Assembly: GCF_014217335.1 (NCBI RefSeq)
Contig: NZ_CP060092.1
Location: forward strand, 1,071,501-1,135,500
From: Teredinibacter purpureus
Lineage (GTDB): Bacteria > Pseudomonadota > Gammaproteobacteria > Pseudomonadales > Cellvibrionaceae
Direction of reading: 5' to 3'
DNA length: 64,000 nt
Shown: positions 9,574-19,930 of the stretch, piece by piece
Position numbering within the stretch: position 1 is the first letter of the stretch
Layout: each line of letters opens with the position of its first letter
Position numbers and translations under genes: made by a program
The notes under the pieces: model-generated
Told to the model about the DNA's origin: nothing
The model's input: only the letters and a program-made list of their open reading frames with translations
The model's database searches: none

Positions 9574-11613
9574 TTAGTCGAACAGTTTTTTGATAGACGA
9601 GAAAGTTTCTGCACCTTTCTTCTCGAGTTGTTCTTTTGATACGGGCGCAAAGCCTTCTCGTTCAATATCTTCGTCGGGTAGCTCGGCTAAAAAGCGGCTG
9701 GCCAACGTATCGACTTTTTCGCCAAATTGCTTACGGGTTGCGGCCAGCGACATAGTGAGTGTTTTTTGTGCACGGGTAATGCCGACATAGGTAAGGCGGC
9801 GTTCTTCCTCGATATTGTTTTCTTCAATGCTGTTACGGTGGGGAAGCAACTCTTCTTCCATTCCTATCAGGTATACGTGTGGAAACTCCAAGCCTTTGGA
9901 GGCGTGAAGTGTCATTAATTGCACGCGATCGGTTACATCTTCTTCCTCTTGGCGATCGAGTAAATCTTGGAGCATTAGCCGAGACACCGCTTGGTTAACA
10001 CGCTCTTCGTTAGAAGCCGTTTCGTCTTCGTGTTTTTCGAGCGAATTGCGAATGGAGTCGATAAGTGTCCATACGTTATCCATACGTTTCTCGGCTACGG
10101 TAGGTGAGCTGGTGTTTTGGTATAGCCAGCCTTCATAGTCGATGTCTTCTACCATCTCCCGTATAGCAGCAACGGGCTCATTATTGTGGCAGTTATCGCG
10201 TACACGGCTGAGCCAGAGCGAAAATTCGCGCAGTCGCTCTAAGCCTTTTTTGGGGAGTACGGTTTGTAGGCCCACCTCGTCGCAAGCGGCCAGTAAACTG
10301 ACTTCACGATCGGTCGCATAATGTGCGAGGGCCTCAAGTGTACCGGTGCCAATATGCCGACGAGGGGTATTGATAATACGTAAAAAGGCATTGTCGTCGG
10401 TTGGGTTTACCAGCAGGCGTAGGTAGCCCATCACATCCTTAATCTCGGCGCGCGCAAAAAAACTGGTGCCGCCGCTAATGTTGTACGGAATTTGGTGATG
10501 CTGCAATTTAAGCTCAAGCAGTCGCGACTGATGATTGCCACGATAGAGCACGGCGAAGTCACGGAACTTACATTGCCGACGCAACCGCTGCGTAATAATC
10601 TCCGTTGCTACCCGCTCAGATTCGGCGTCTTCTGTTGAACAACGTAATAGGCGCAGTGGTTCGCCCATACCCAGATCACTCCACAACGTTTTGTCGAAGT
10701 CGTGGGGGTTGTGGGCAATCAGTTCGTTAGCAACTTTTAATATACGTGCGGTTGAACGGTAGTTTTGCTCAAGCTTGATAACTTCCAATGTGGGGAAGTC
10801 TTCTTTCAATAAACTGAGGTTTTCGGGGCGTGCGCCGCGCCATGCGTAAATAGACTGATCGTCATCGCCTACCACGGTGAGCGCTCCACGGTCACCGATT
10901 AGCTGTTTAACGAGTTGGTATTGGCTGGAATTGGTATCTTGGTATTCGTCCACCAACAGGTAGCGGATACGTTGCTGCCAGCGGCCGAGCGCCTCGGCAT
11001 TGGTGGCAAAGAGTTGTGAGGGAAGGCGGATCAAATCGTCGAAATCAACGGCATTATAAGCGCGTAGTGCTTTGTTATAGCGTTCGTATATCAGCGCCCA
11101 AGTTTGTTCTCCGGAGCTTTGCGCGTGTTCCAACGCCTGCTGTGGCTCAACTAGGCCGCTTTTCCAGTTCGATATTTGGTTCTGTACGCTTTGCACGAGG
11201 TCGGTATCCATATCACCGTCCTTCAGCATAATTTCTTTCAGTAACGAGCCGGCATCTTCAGCATCAAAAATGGTAAAGCCCGATTTATAACCAAGATGTT
11301 TTAGCTCTCGGCGGATAATATTCAAGCCAAGGTTGTGAAACGTAGAAACGGTTAAGCCCCGTGCAGCGGCGCCATTCACCAATTTACTCACACGCTCTTT
11401 CATCTCGCGAGCGGCTTTATTGGTAAATGTAACGGCGGCAATATGGCGCGCGGGCATATCGCATTGCTGTATGAGATAGGCAATTTTGCGGGTGATAACG
11501 CTGGTCTTACCGCTACCTGCGCCAGCCAGTACAAGGCATGGGCCGTCGATATAGTGTACGGCGATATGTTGACGCGGGTTAAGTTTGTTTGCCACGCTAA
11601 CCTCGGTAGCCAT
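9574..11613 (-). CDS. rep: ATP-dependent DNA helicase Rep
   Basis: 679 aa, the size of E. coli Rep, with matching order of SF1A motifs: Q-motif LNPRQ; Walker A GAGSGKT at 31-37; TFTNKAAREM; motif II DEYQDTN; GDDDQSIYAWRGA; EQNYRS; QLMTLHASKGLEFPHV; VGITRAQK. The IAAVTFTNKAAREMKERV block is characteristic of Rep rather than UvrD. It is a 3'-5' helicase that clears nucleoproteins ahead of replication forks. The drawn ATG (11613) has no clear Shine-Dalgarno; a GTG at 11595 with GAGG 5 nt upstream gives MANKLNPRQ, closer to the E. coli start. Confidence 0.93.
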   Translation of the reverse strand: MATEVSVANKLNPRQHIAVHYIDGPCLVLAGAGSGKTSVITRKIAYLIQQCDMPARHIAAVTFTNKAAREMKERVSKLVNGAAARGLTVSTFHNLGLNIIRRELKHLGYKSGFTIFDAEDAGSLLKEIMLKDGDMDTDLVQSVQNQISNWKSGLVEPQQALEHAQSSGEQTWALIYERYNKALRAYNAVDFDDLIRLPSQLFATNAEALGRWQQRIRYLLVDEYQDTNSSQYQLVKQLIGDRGALTVVGDDDQSIYAWRGARPENLSLLKEDFPTLEVIKLEQNYRSTARILKVANELIAHNPHDFDKTLWSDLGMGEPLRLLRCSTEDAESERVATEIITQRLRRQCKFRDFAVLYRGNHQSRLLELKLQHHQIPYNISGGTSFFARAEIKDVMGYLRLLVNPTDDNAFLRIINTPRRHIGTGTLEALAHYATDREVSLLAACDEVGLQTVLPKKGLERLREFSLWLSRVRDNCHNNEPVAAIREMVEDIDYEGWLYQNTSSPTVAEKRMDNVWTLIDSIRNSLEKHEDETASNEERVNQAVSRLMLQDLLDRQEEEDVTDRVQLMTLHASKGLEFPHVYLIGMEEELLPHRNSIEENNIEEERRLTYVGITRAQKTLTMSLAATRKQFGEKVDTLASRFLAELPDEDIEREGFAPVSKEQLEKKGAETFSSIKKLFD

Positions 11614-11897
11614 GAATGGTCGGCTATTCTAGCGTGTATAAGCGTTGGGTCTAGAAGAAAACGGTTTATCTTTAGAGAGACGCCTATTTAGAGTGTATAA
11701 CCTTGCGCTTGGTAGGCATCAGTTTTATGACTGAACTGAGGTTGGTAAAATATTGAGGCATGAAAATCATGCAATACCGCAGTTTCCGATACCTGTTTCG
11801 GCAAGCTGTTGAAAGCCTTCCTGTAAAAAAGAGGGGGGGGGTGGTTCGGGTGTCGGTATCGTCTCGAGTAAAAAGTCACTGTTATATCCCTCCGAAT
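11614..11897. other. Intergenic region with a nine-G tract
   Basis: 284 bp between comM and rep, both minus-strand. It contains a G9 homopolymer at 11833-11841. A 63-codon minus-strand ORF (11688-11879) spans it but has low-complexity Pro/Tyr composition and no recognised similarity, so I do not call it a gene. Confidence 0.4.
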
Positions 11898-13424
11898 TTA
11901 CGCGGGTGCGGTAGACGTGATGCGCTGATCGGTAGCACGGTCTAGATTGCGGTAACCCAATGCTTCAGAAATATGCACGGTGGCAATCTGTTCGCAACCG
12001 GCCATGTCGGCCAGTGTGCGAGCGACTTTAATAATACGGTCGTACGAGCGTGCGGAGAGCTGTAACCGTGATAGCGCTGCGGCGAGCAATTGCTGCTCGG
12101 GTTCTGCTAACGCACAATGTCGGCTAAGGGCTTTACCTCTTAATTCTGCGTTGGGGCAGCCTTGCCTCGCCAGTTGAACCGCGCGTGTTTGAATTACTCG
12201 CGTGCGTATCGCTTGGCTGGTTTCGCCGTCGGGCTTTTTTTGGAGGTCGGCAATGGGAATAGAGCCAACGGCAATGTGCAGGTCTATGCGGTCTAACAGT
12301 GGGCCAGAAATCTTATCGCGGTAACGTGCAATCTGAGACGGAGTACAGCGGCACCGATCGGTTCTGTCGCCCACAAAACCACACGGGCATGGGTTCATTG
12401 CGGCAATAAGCTGGAATTTTGCAGGGTATTCTACTTGGGCATTTGCGCGCGAAATACAAATATGACCGCTTTCCAAGGGTTCGCGCAGCACTTCTAATAC
12501 CGCGCGAGGAAATTCGGGTAGTTCATCAAGAAAAAGCACCCCATGATGCGCAAGCGAAATCTCGCCAGGGCGAGGGTTACTGCCACCGCCCACCAATGCA
12601 ATGGCAGAGGAGGTATGGTGGGGCGAGCGGAATGGACGAGTGCGCCAACCTTCATTTACGGTTCGGCTGGCGACAGATTTAACGGCTGCAATTTGCAGCG
12701 CCTCGCGTTGCTCTAGCGGCGGCATGATAGTGGGCAGCCGCGACGCTAGCATGGATTTCCCTGTGCCGGGCGGGCCAAACAATAATAGGTTGTGACCACC
12801 GCTCGCGGCAATTTCAAGTGCTCGCCGTGCGTGCGCTTGCCCTTTTATTTCTGACATATCAAAAGGGTATTGCACGGTGACGGGAGGGGGTGCTGTTGGT
12901 GCCGTTAAAAGGTGACGCTTGTGTAAATGCGCGCACACGCTGAGTAAGTTTGGTGCGGTGAGTAGCGTGGTGGATTCGCACAATGCTATCTCGTCGCTGT
13001 TAGCCGTAGGCGCAATGATGGTGCGCTGCGAAACCCCGCAGGCAATGGCAGAAGGAATGGCGCCACGAATGCGGCGTAGATCGCCGGAAAGTGCCAGCTC
13101 CCCCATGAACTCATAGTGGTGTAATTCGTCTTTTGGGATTTGTTCCGACGCGGCCAGTATGCCAAGCGCAATAGCAAGGTCGTAGCGGCCTCCCTCTTTG
13201 GGTAAATCGGCGGGTGCAAGGTTAACCGTAATGCGCCGTTGCGGAAATTCAAAGTGGCTATTAAGTAGTGCACTGCGCACGCGGTCTTTACTTTCTTTTA
13301 CAGCCGTTTCGGGTAAGCCCACAATTGTAAAGCCGGGTAAACCGTTTGAAAGATGAGTTTCGACGGTAACGAGTGGAGCTTCAATACCGAGCTGGGCGCG
13401 AGTGTAGACGACGGCGAGAGACAT
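11898..13424 (-). CDS. comM: YifB/ComM family AAA+ ATPase (Mg-chelatase-like)
   Basis: 508 aa. The N-terminal ChlI-like domain (VETHLSNGLPGFTIVGLPETAVKESKDRV, a family hallmark) spans about residues 20-140. The AAA+ core has Walker A GPPGTGKS near residue 217, followed by Walker B LFLDELPEF and the Cys-rich MNPCPCGF; a C-terminal Mg-chelatase helical domain follows. ComM is a hexameric helicase that promotes branch migration during natural transformation; that role here is inferred from family. The minus-strand neighbours ubiK (81 bp upstream) and comM form a commonly conserved pair. Confidence 0.92.
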   Translation of the reverse strand: MSLAVVYTRAQLGIEAPLVTVETHLSNGLPGFTIVGLPETAVKESKDRVRSALLNSHFEFPQRRITVNLAPADLPKEGGRYDLAIALGILAASEQIPKDELHHYEFMGELALSGDLRRIRGAIPSAIACGVSQRTIIAPTANSDEIALCESTTLLTAPNLLSVCAHLHKRHLLTAPTAPPPVTVQYPFDMSEIKGQAHARRALEIAASGGHNLLLFGPPGTGKSMLASRLPTIMPPLEQREALQIAAVKSVASRTVNEGWRTRPFRSPHHTSSAIALVGGGSNPRPGEISLAHHGVLFLDELPEFPRAVLEVLREPLESGHICISRANAQVEYPAKFQLIAAMNPCPCGFVGDRTDRCRCTPSQIARYRDKISGPLLDRIDLHIAVGSIPIADLQKKPDGETSQAIRTRVIQTRAVQLARQGCPNAELRGKALSRHCALAEPEQQLLAAALSRLQLSARSYDRIIKVARTLADMAGCEQIATVHISEALGYRNLDRATDQRITSTAPA

Positions 13425-13505
13425 AATTTTCCCTGTGCGTGCAAATGGCGATTATGGTTATTTGTCGTCATTCTATAAAGCAAGGGCACATCTGGCTGTA
13501 AGTGA

Positions 13506-13760
13506 TTAGCCCTTAGATGCGTGCTCTTTTTCGAATTGCGCGAGCGTTTTCTCCAGTGCATCAAGTTTTTCTCGTGTCCGTAACAACACCGCTTGTTGTG
13601 TATCGAATTCTTCACGTGTGACTAAGTTAAGTTTTTTCAGTGCCGATTCAATGATGACGCGCAGCTGAGACGCTGAGGCGTCGGTATCAGTATTGCCCGA
13701 TAGGCTAGAGAACTTGTGGTTAATGTCGTTGAAGAGCTGTTTAGCAAGTTGATCGATCAT
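13506..13760 (-). CDS. ubiK: UbiK accessory factor for ubiquinone biosynthesis
   Basis: 84 aa. It begins MIDQLAKQL and has the family's amphipathic N-terminal helix, then the VTREEFDTQQAVLLRTREKL segment and a C-terminal coiled coil (LDALEKTLAQFEKEH). UbiK (YqiC) binds UbiJ and supports the aerobic Coq hydroxylase complex at the membrane. It is the first gene of the minus-strand block and is divergent from ureD, with 128 bp between them. Confidence 0.88.
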   Translation of the reverse strand: MIDQLAKQLFNDINHKFSSLSGNTDTDASASQLRVIIESALKKLNLVTREEFDTQQAVLLRTREKLDALEKTLAQFEKEHASKG

Positions 13761-13888
13761 GAGGGTTTAGTCGTCGCAATAATGGTTTAATAAAGAAAGA
13801 TAGTGAAGCAGTGTAACGCATTTAAACCGTCAAAATGGTGGGTATTTTATGACCGTTTTGTCTAAGAGTATAGGTTCAGGCTTGTTCC

Positions 13889-14857
13889 ATGGCTTCGTCT
13901 GCGTTAAGTTCACGTCTTCTCTTAATACTCGGGTTCTATAAAACCGTTATGACGTCTAGCTCCGCCAGTTCAGTCACTGCTGAAGAACCTTCTCCGCTGA
14001 ACGACAAACAACCGTCTACCACAAGAGTGTGGGTTGCAACACTTGAGTTAACGTTAAGCGCGCGCCCCACTAAAACGGTATTAACGGGGTCTCGTCATTA
14101 TGGCCCGCTGCGTGTGCAGCGACCGTTCTATCCCGAAACTAATGGTTGTTGCCATCTTTATATACTGCACCCGCCGGGTGGCATGGTGATTGGTGATGAG
14201 CTAAAAATTTCCGCAACGCTAGAGCCCAACACACACGCGCTATTAACGACGCCCTCCGCGGGTAAAATATACGGTGCAAAAGGCGCCGCACAACAACAGT
14301 GCCAAACCATCCAGTTTAAGGTTGCTAGTGGTGCGTGTTTAGAATGGTTACCGCAAGAAACCATTGTGTTCGACAGTGCAAATGGGCGCTTAAAAACGCG
14401 TATCGATTTAGAGCCCGATGCCCGCTACGCCGGATGGGATATTGTGCGACTAGGGCGAATCGCTAGCGGTGAAACGTTCGCGACCGGTGAGTGCAGACAA
14501 TCTCTAGAAGTATGGCAAGCGGGTATTCCACAATTTATTGAGCGCAACACTATTCAGGCAGGCGGCGAACTTCAGCTATCGGTATGGGGATTGCAAAATA
14601 AAAATACACTCGGCACCTTCATCATGACGGTTGAGGTGGACCGAAACGTTATCGATCAATTGTATGAATCGCTTGAACTCATGCGCCCTGCTGAAAAAGA
14701 ACACTGGGGTATCACTCAGAAAAACGCGTTCTTTATTGCGCGTTATCTAGGCGACGATGTGGCCTTTTGCCGAAAAGGATTCGAATATATTTGGCAGCAA
14801 CTACGGCCGCTGTTTAACCAGCAAGACGCCGTAATACCGCGTATTTGGAATACTTAA
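13889..14857 (+). CDS. ureD: Urease accessory protein UreD
   Basis: 322 aa as drawn; an internal ATG at 13949 would give 302 aa and a length closer to the family, and neither start has a convincing ribosome site. The family signature begins at WVATLEL and continues with GPLRVQRPFYPE, the HPPGGMVIGDEL loop, TPSAGKIYG and EWLPQETIVFD. UreD binds apo-urease and, with UreF and UreG, forms the scaffold that delivers nickel. First gene of the urease operon, 36 bp before ureA. Confidence 0.93.
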   Translation: MASSALSSRLLLILGFYKTVMTSSSASSVTAEEPSPLNDKQPSTTRVWVATLELTLSARPTKTVLTGSRHYGPLRVQRPFYPETNGCCHLYILHPPGGMVIGDELKISATLEPNTHALLTTPSAGKIYGAKGAAQQQCQTIQFKVASGACLEWLPQETIVFDSANGRLKTRIDLEPDARYAGWDIVRLGRIASGETFATGECRQSLEVWQAGIPQFIERNTIQAGGELQLSVWGLQNKNTLGTFIMTVEVDRNVIDQLYESLELMRPAEKEHWGITQKNAFFIARYLGDDVAFCRKGFEYIWQQLRPLFNQQDAVIPRIWNT

Positions 14858-14893
14858 ATTCTGACATTAGCACAACTTTAAGGGAGATCCACA

Positions 14894-15196
14894 ATGGAAC
14901 TCAGTCCACGAGATAAAGATAAACTACTTATATTTACGGCAGCACTGGTAGCGGAAAGACGAAAAGCCAAAGGTTTAAAATTAAACTACCCAGAATCTAT
15001 CGCGTTTATCTCTGCCGAGATAATGGAAGGTGCGCGCGAGGGAAAGAGCGTAGCAGAGCTTATGAGTTATGGCCGAACCCTGCTAAGCCGTGAAGATGTC
15101 ATGGACGGTATTCCCGAAATGATTCACGACGTGCAAGTAGAAGCGACGTTTCCCGATGGCACAAAACTTGTCACTGTTCACGAGCCCATTGTATAA
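14894..15196 (+). CDS. ureA: Urease gamma subunit
   Basis: 100 aa, exactly the usual length. It begins [23 protein letters not shown] and has the conserved [24 protein letters not shown] block and the C-terminal [26 protein letters not shown] sits 8 nt upstream of the ATG. Structural subunit of the (alpha-beta-gamma)3 enzyme. Confidence 0.97.
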   Translation: MELSPRDKDKLLIFTAALVAERRKAKGLKLNYPESIAFISAEIMEGAREGKSVAELMSYGRTLLSREDVMDGIPEMIHDVQVEATFPDGTKLVTVHEPIV

Positions 15197-15206
15197 GGAT
15201 CCCCTC

Positions 15207-15512
15207 ATGATACCCGGCGAATATAATATTCAACCAGGCGAAATAGCCCTTAATGTTGGCCGTAAAACGCTTAACATTACCATTGCTAATACCGGAGACC
15301 GTCCTATTCAAGTTGGGTCTCACTACCACTTTTACGAAACCAACCCGGCGCTTCATTTTGATCGTGAACCAACAAAAGGTTTTCGTCTTAACATTGCAGC
15401 AGGCACGGCTGTGCGTTTCGAACCGGGGCAACATCGCGAAATAGAATTAGTTGAAATAGCCGGCGACAAAAAAATATTTGGTTTCCGCGGCGACGTAATG
15501 GGCAGCCTTTAA
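15207..15512 (+). CDS. ureB: Urease beta subunit
   Basis: 101 aa from the ATG at 15207, preceded by AAGGA; an upstream in-frame start at 15156 would overlap ureA and lacks support. It begins [16 protein letters not shown] and has the family block [19 protein letters not shown] followed by [16 protein letters not shown]. It packs against UreC to close the active-site trimer. 10 bp after ureA. Confidence 0.96.
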   Translation: MIPGEYNIQPGEIALNVGRKTLNITIANTGDRPIQVGSHYHFYETNPALHFDREPTKGFRLNIAAGTAVRFEPGQHREIELVEIAGDKKIFGFRGDVMGSL

Positions 15513-15544
15513 CAGGGCCTATTAACCGGTACTAGGAGAATACA

Positions 15545-17248
15545 ATGAGTAAAATAGATCGCAAAGCCTACGCGGATATGTTCGGCCCTACCGTAGGTGA
15601 CCGAGTAAGATTAGGTGACACCGCCCTGTGGATTGAAGTCGAAAAAGATTTTACTCACTACGGTGAAGAAGTAAAATTTGGCGGCGGTAAAGTTATTCGC
15701 GACGGAATGGGGCAGAGCCAAGCCTCCTGTGCGGATACACCCGATACTGTTATTACCAATGCGCTAATTCTCGACCATTGGGGTATTGTTAAAGCCGACG
15801 TCGCGTTAAAAAATGGCCGCATTGTGACCATTGGCAAAGCCGGCAACCCCGATATTCAACCTAACGTGACAATTGAAATTGGCCCCGGTACAGAAATTAT
15901 TGCCGGAGAAGGGCAAATATTAACGGCCGGAGCCATCGATTCGCATATTCACTTTATTTGCCCACAGCAAATAGAAGAAGCGTTAATGAGTGGCACCACT
16001 ACCATGATAGGGGGTGGCACGGGCCCCGCGACCGGCACAAACGCTACCACCTGTACGCCTGGCCCGTGGCACATGCAAAAAATGCTCGAAGCGGCAGAAT
16101 CGTTCTCGATGAACCTCGGGTTTTTAGGCAAGGGTAACGCAAGCTTACCAACCGCGTTAAACGAACAAATCGAAGCGGGTGCGTTAGGTTTAAAGCTCCA
16201 CGAAGATTGGGGCACCACACCGGCCTCCATCGATAACTGTTTAACCGTTGCTGAAAACTACGATGTACAAGTAGCAATTCATACCGACACCTTAAACGAA
16301 TCCGGTTTTGTTGAAGACACCTTGGCGGCGTTCAAGGGCCGTACCATTCACACCTACCACACCGAAGGTGCAGGTGGCGGGCATGCGCCAGACATTATCA
16401 AAGCGTGTGGCTCCGATAACGTTTTGCCATCGTCCACCAACCCAACGCGCCCTTACACCATTAACACCGTAGACGAACATTTGGATATGTTGATGGTGTG
16501 CCATCACCTAGACCCCAACATTCCAGAAGACGTTGCCTTTGCAGATTCTCGTATTCGAAAAGAAACCATTGCCGCGGAAGATATTCTGCACGACCTTGGA
16601 GCATTTTCTATGATCGCCTCCGATTCGCAAGCAATGGGCCGCGTTGGTGAAGTGATTTGCCGTACATGGCAAACTGCCCACAAAATGAAAGTGCAGCGCG
16701 GTGCCTTGCCCGAAGATAGCGCCAATAGCGATAATTTTCGAGCAAAACGTTACATTGCAAAATACACCATTAACCCCGCGCTGGCTCATGGCATTGCGCA
16801 CGAAGTGGGTTCGATAGAAGTAGGAAAACTCGCCGACTTAGTGTTATGGAAACCTGCATTTTTTGGTGTAAAGCCGTCCATGATTATTAAAGGTGGTGCG
16901 ATAGCGGCGGCTCCAATGGGAGACCCCAATGCGTCTATCCCAACACCGCAGCCTGTGCATTATCGCCCTATGTTTGGTGCCTATGGCAAAGCCTGCATCG
17001 GTACATCGGTTAGCTTTGTTAGCCAAGCCGCGATAGAGGCGGGAATTGCCGCGAGTTATGAATTAGAGCGTCGCTTAGTGGCGGTGAAAGCCTGCCGCAG
17101 CATTCAGAAAAAAGATATGGTGCATAACGCCTATCAGCCCGAAATGGAAGTAGACCCAGAAACCTACGAAGTGCGTGCCGATGGACAGTTATTAACCTGC
17201 GAGCCTGCAGAAGAATTACCCTTAGCGCAACGATACTTTTTGTTTTAA
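15545..17248 (+). CDS. ureC: Urease alpha (catalytic) subunit
   Basis: 567 aa, and residue numbering matches Klebsiella urease exactly through the metal site: nickel ligands His134 and His136 (SHIHF), carbamylated Lys217 (GLKLHEDW), His246 (IHTDTL), His272 ([10 protein letters not shown]), catalytic His320 in the VCHHLD flap and Asp360 (DSQAMGR). It hydrolyses urea to ammonia and carbamate in the cytoplasm. AGGAG lies 6 nt before the ATG. The ORF is intact and all active-site residues are present, so a functional enzyme is expected. Confidence 0.98.
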   Translation: MSKIDRKAYADMFGPTVGDRVRLGDTALWIEVEKDFTHYGEEVKFGGGKVIRDGMGQSQASCADTPDTVITNALILDHWGIVKADVALKNGRIVTIGKAGNPDIQPNVTIEIGPGTEIIAGEGQILTAGAIDSHIHFICPQQIEEALMSGTTTMIGGGTGPATGTNATTCTPGPWHMQKMLEAAESFSMNLGFLGKGNASLPTALNEQIEAGALGLKLHEDWGTTPASIDNCLTVAENYDVQVAIHTDTLNESGFVEDTLAAFKGRTIHTYHTEGAGGGHAPDIIKACGSDNVLPSSTNPTRPYTINTVDEHLDMLMVCHHLDPNIPEDVAFADSRIRKETIAAEDILHDLGAFSMIASDSQAMGRVGEVICRTWQTAHKMKVQRGALPEDSANSDNFRAKRYIAKYTINPALAHGIAHEVGSIEVGKLADLVLWKPAFFGVKPSMIIKGGAIAAAPMGDPNASIPTPQPVHYRPMFGAYGKACIGTSVSFVSQAAIEAGIAASYELERRLVAVKACRSIQKKDMVHNAYQPEMEVDPETYEVRADGQLLTCEPAEELPLAQRYFLF

Positions 17249-17302
17249 GTATTGCCCCGGTATTCCTCACCCACATTCACTCTAAAGAGTATTAACGGTT
17301 AA

Positions 17303-17752
17303 ATGTTAGAAGCATACGAAATAAAAAAAGACCTCGAAGCGAATGACTTAGAGGTAGTGGTGACATACGAGGAGCGCAAAAAAAGCCGCCATAAAGTTAA
17401 AACCGCGCAAGGCATCGATTTAGGTTGGTTTCTTGAGCGGGGTCATGTACTTGAGCACGGAGAATTCCTACAGTGTAAAAGTGGAGAAGTGGTACGTGTT
17501 ATTGCCGCGCAGGAATCCGTTAGTGAAGTGGTAAGTCAGAACGTATTATTGCTCACACGTGCCGCCTACCACTTGGGCAATAGGCATGTGCCGTTACAGA
17601 TTGGCGAAGGTTTTTTGCGCTTTCTACACGATCACGTATTAGACGATATGGTGCGCGGTTTGGGGTTATCGGTTAGTCATGCCCACAAACCCTTCCATCC
17701 CGAAAACGGCGCCTACCACGGAAGTGGTGGCCATCATCATCACGATCATTGA
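17303..17752 (+). CDS. ureE: Urease nickel metallochaperone UreE
   Basis: 149 aa. The N-terminal domain has RKKSRHKVKTAQGIDLGWFLERG; the C-terminal metal-binding domain has YHLGNRHVPLQIGEGFLRFLHDHVLDDM, with the conserved dimer-interface His, and ends in a His-rich tail (HHHHDH). It hands nickel to UreG. Its stop overlaps the ureF start by 4 bp (ATGA), so the two are translationally coupled. Confidence 0.95.
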   Translation: MLEAYEIKKDLEANDLEVVVTYEERKKSRHKVKTAQGIDLGWFLERGHVLEHGEFLQCKSGEVVRVIAAQESVSEVVSQNVLLLTRAAYHLGNRHVPLQIGEGFLRFLHDHVLDDMVRGLGLSVSHAHKPFHPENGAYHGSGGHHHHDH

Positions 17753-18420
17753 TGAGCAAACATACCTTATTACATCTGCTGCATTTAGTGAGCCCATCGT
17801 TACCGGTAGGGGCTTACGCCTATTCTCAAGGTCAAGAATACGCGGTGGATGCCGAGTGGCTAACCGAAACAGAGGCCTTACCCAATTGGATAGCGGGCAT
17901 TCTTGCCTACAGTGTGGGGCAATTAGATTTGCCAATATTACGGCGGCTATACAACGCGTGGCAACGTAACGACATTAGTGAGGTGAATCGCTGGAACAAT
18001 TTTATACGCGCAAACCGAGAAACCCATGAGCTACTCTTGGAAGACGAACAACTGGGCAAGGCACTTAAGCGTTTATTGTGCTCGCTGAATATAACGGCCG
18101 CACAAACACCGCTAGAAAGCCCAAGTAGCTTCGTAACACAGTTTGCTTTGGCCGGCGTGCAGTGGAAAATTGAACTCGATGATTTAGCACAAGGGTTTAT
18201 GTGGAGTTGGTTAGAAAATCAAATTGCGGCAGCCACCAAATCTGTACCGCTGGGGCAAACCCATGCACAACAACTGTTAATGACACTGATGGAACCCATT
18301 CCATCAGTGTGTGAAAAAGCCAAACACCTTAGTGACGAAGAGCTGGGTGTGGGGCTACCGGCATTAGCCATTGCGTCTTCTCGACACGAACGGCAGTATT
18401 CGCGATTATTTAGATCGTAA
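17749..18420 (+). CDS. ureF: Urease accessory protein UreF
   Basis: 223 aa. Conserved N-terminal [18 protein letters not shown], all-helical body, and C-terminal [14 protein letters not shown] matching the UreF tail that docks with UreG. It acts as scaffold and GTPase-gating factor in the UreDFG complex. Starts inside the ureE stop. Confidence 0.94.
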   Translation: MMSKHTLLHLLHLVSPSLPVGAYAYSQGQEYAVDAEWLTETEALPNWIAGILAYSVGQLDLPILRRLYNAWQRNDISEVNRWNNFIRANRETHELLLEDEQLGKALKRLLCSLNITAAQTPLESPSSFVTQFALAGVQWKIELDDLAQGFMWSWLENQIAAATKSVPLGQTHAQQLLMTLMEPIPSVCEKAKHLSDEELGVGLPALAIASSRHERQYSRLFRS

Positions 18421-18458
18421 AGTGCTTTACGTTAACCAAAACATTAGAAGTAGTATTT

Positions 18459-19076
18459 ATGACACTTAAAAAACCTGCATTAAGACTCGGTATTGGCGGC
18501 CCAGTAGGGTCCGGAAAAACTGCCCTTGTTAAAGCCCTGTGCGCCGAACTAAAAAATCGTTACGACCTCGCGGTAATTACCAACGATATCTACACCCGTG
18601 AAGATGCCGAATTTCTGTTGCGTCATAACGTCTTAGAACAGGAACGTATTATGGGGGTCGAAACGGGTGGTTGCCCGCATACCGCTATTCGAGAAGATGC
18701 GTCAATGAATTTATCGGCTGTTGCCGAATTGCAGGAAAAGTTTCCTGCATTAGATGTGATACTAATTGAAAGTGGTGGTGATAATTTAGCGGCCACATTT
18801 AGCCCAGAGCTATCCGACCTTACGCTGTATGTTATAGACGTTTCTGCGGGCGACAAAATCCCACGAAAAGGAGGGCCCGGTATTACAAAATCGGATCTAC
18901 TGATTATCAATAAAATAGACCTTGCTCCAATGGTTGGCGCAGACCTTAGCGTAATGGACCGCGACGCGAAAAAAATGCGTGGCGAAAAACCGTTTGTATT
19001 TTCGAACCTTAAAGACAATACCGGCCTTAGCACCATTATTGCCTTTATCGAACAACAAGGCATGTTAAACCCTTAG
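18459..19076 (+). CDS. ureG: Urease accessory GTPase UreG
   Basis: 205 aa. P-loop GGPVGSGKT at 13-21, the nickel-binding CPH motif in [11 protein letters not shown], the [15 protein letters not shown] block and the GTP-specificity motif NKIDLA. GTP hydrolysis drives nickel transfer into apo-urease. Follows ureF by 38 bp. Confidence 0.97.
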   Translation: MTLKKPALRLGIGGPVGSGKTALVKALCAELKNRYDLAVITNDIYTREDAEFLLRHNVLEQERIMGVETGGCPHTAIREDASMNLSAVAELQEKFPALDVILIESGGDNLAATFSPELSDLTLYVIDVSAGDKIPRKGGPGITKSDLLIINKIDLAPMVGADLSVMDRDAKKMRGEKPFVFSNLKDNTGLSTIIAFIEQQGMLNP

Positions 19077-19099
19077 TAAGGTATTGACAGGACAGGCTT

Positions 19100-19747
19100 A
19101 TGGATACCACCGCACTTACAAGTTTCCTTATGATGGGGCTCGCGCTCGGCGTTGTACACGCGTTCGACCCGGATCATGTTGCGGCGGTGGGCGGCCTAAC
19201 CTCGAGTGAAAACCAACGCTCATGCTCCACTGCGCCGCGCTCACGTTTAGCAACCTTTCGGTTTGGTTTGCATTGGTCACTTGGGCACGGCTTCGCGCTG
19301 CTACTGGTTTCGTTACTGGTCTTGCTAGCGGGTAGTGCGATACCCGTTAACTTAAGTGAGTTTGCAGAACGCGCTGTGGCTTACGCGTTAATCTTGATTG
19401 GATTATTTGCCTTTCGCCGATTATTTTTTGGCGAGAAAAAAGAAAAAAATAAACCGCTAAGCACGTTAGGTGCGCCCTTTGTAGGGTTACTTCATGGTAC
19501 TGCCGGCTCAGCACCGTTATTAGCGTTACTACCATTAGCCGAGTTGGCACAGCCAGCAATGGGCATTATATACGTGTTATTTTTTAGTGCAGGCGTGGCC
19601 ATGGCCATGACCGCTCTAAGCGGCGTATTTGCACATTCAATGCGCATAGCCGTGCGTTGCGACTGGCCACTGCATGCACTTTTTCAGGGATTCGTGGCGG
19701 CATTTTCCTTGTTTTTGGGTCTGTACCTCGTTTTCTTTCCTACCTAG
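19100..19747 (+). CDS. Nickel permease (NicO/UreH-like)
   Basis: 215 aa, about six membrane segments. The first segment carries HAFDPDH, the HX4DH nickel/cobalt-transporter signature; a second conserved His motif (HWSLGHG) is in the next segment, and LLHGTAGSAPL is in a later one. Placement 23 bp after ureG at the end of the urease operon supports nickel uptake for urease. UreH and UreJ/HupE relatives are the alternatives; the HAFDPDH motif favours UreH/NicO. Confidence 0.85.
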   Translation: MDTTALTSFLMMGLALGVVHAFDPDHVAAVGGLTSSENQRSCSTAPRSRLATFRFGLHWSLGHGFALLLVSLLVLLAGSAIPVNLSEFAERAVAYALILIGLFAFRRLFFGEKKEKNKPLSTLGAPFVGLLHGTAGSAPLLALLPLAELAQPAMGIIYVLFFSAGVAMAMTALSGVFAHSMRIAVRCDWPLHALFQGFVAAFSLFLGLYLVFFPT

Positions 19748-19757
19748 CACATCACAC

Positions 19758-19772
19758 GCACCATTATGGTGT
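19758..19772 (+). promoter_or_regulatory. NtrC-type enhancer site 1 upstream of urtA
   Basis: GCACCATTATGGTGT matches the NtrC consensus GCACCA-N3-TGGTGC at 11 of 12 positions. It lies 241 bp upstream of urtA and 41 bp (centre to centre) from a second site, about four helical turns. Confidence 0.7.
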
Positions 19773-19798
19773 AAACCTTTCTGGCCTCTAAAAAAACT

Positions 19799-19813
19799 GC
19801 ATCCATTTGGTGC
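19799..19813 (+). promoter_or_regulatory. NtrC-type enhancer site 2 upstream of urtA
   Basis: GCATCCATTTGGTGC matches the same dyad at 10 of 12 positions. Paired, helically phased NtrC dimers 130-180 bp upstream of a sigma-54 promoter are the classic arrangement. Confidence 0.55.
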
Positions 19814-19930
19814 CGGTTTGCGCGCCTGCTTGACGTGTTAATCAGTGCGTAGAATTGTCCGTGAAATAATATCCTTATAATTCAATAGGTTGAACTCCTC
19901 GTCCAGCTTGTTTTGGCGCGTTTAATTAAG

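Noticed and set aside
11688..11879. 63-codon minus-strand ORF between comM and rep
   Set aside because: Includes the C9/G9 tract, lacks a ribosome site and shows no recognisable family.
13761..13888. Search for NtrC or sigma-54 sites before ureD
   Set aside because: No dyad or GG-N10-GC element of acceptable quality was found in the 128-bp ubiK-ureD gap.
19806..19822. Second sigma-54-like sequence TTGGTGCCGGTTTGC
   Set aside because: GG to GC spacing is 9, not 10, and it overlaps the better-explained NtrC-type site 2.
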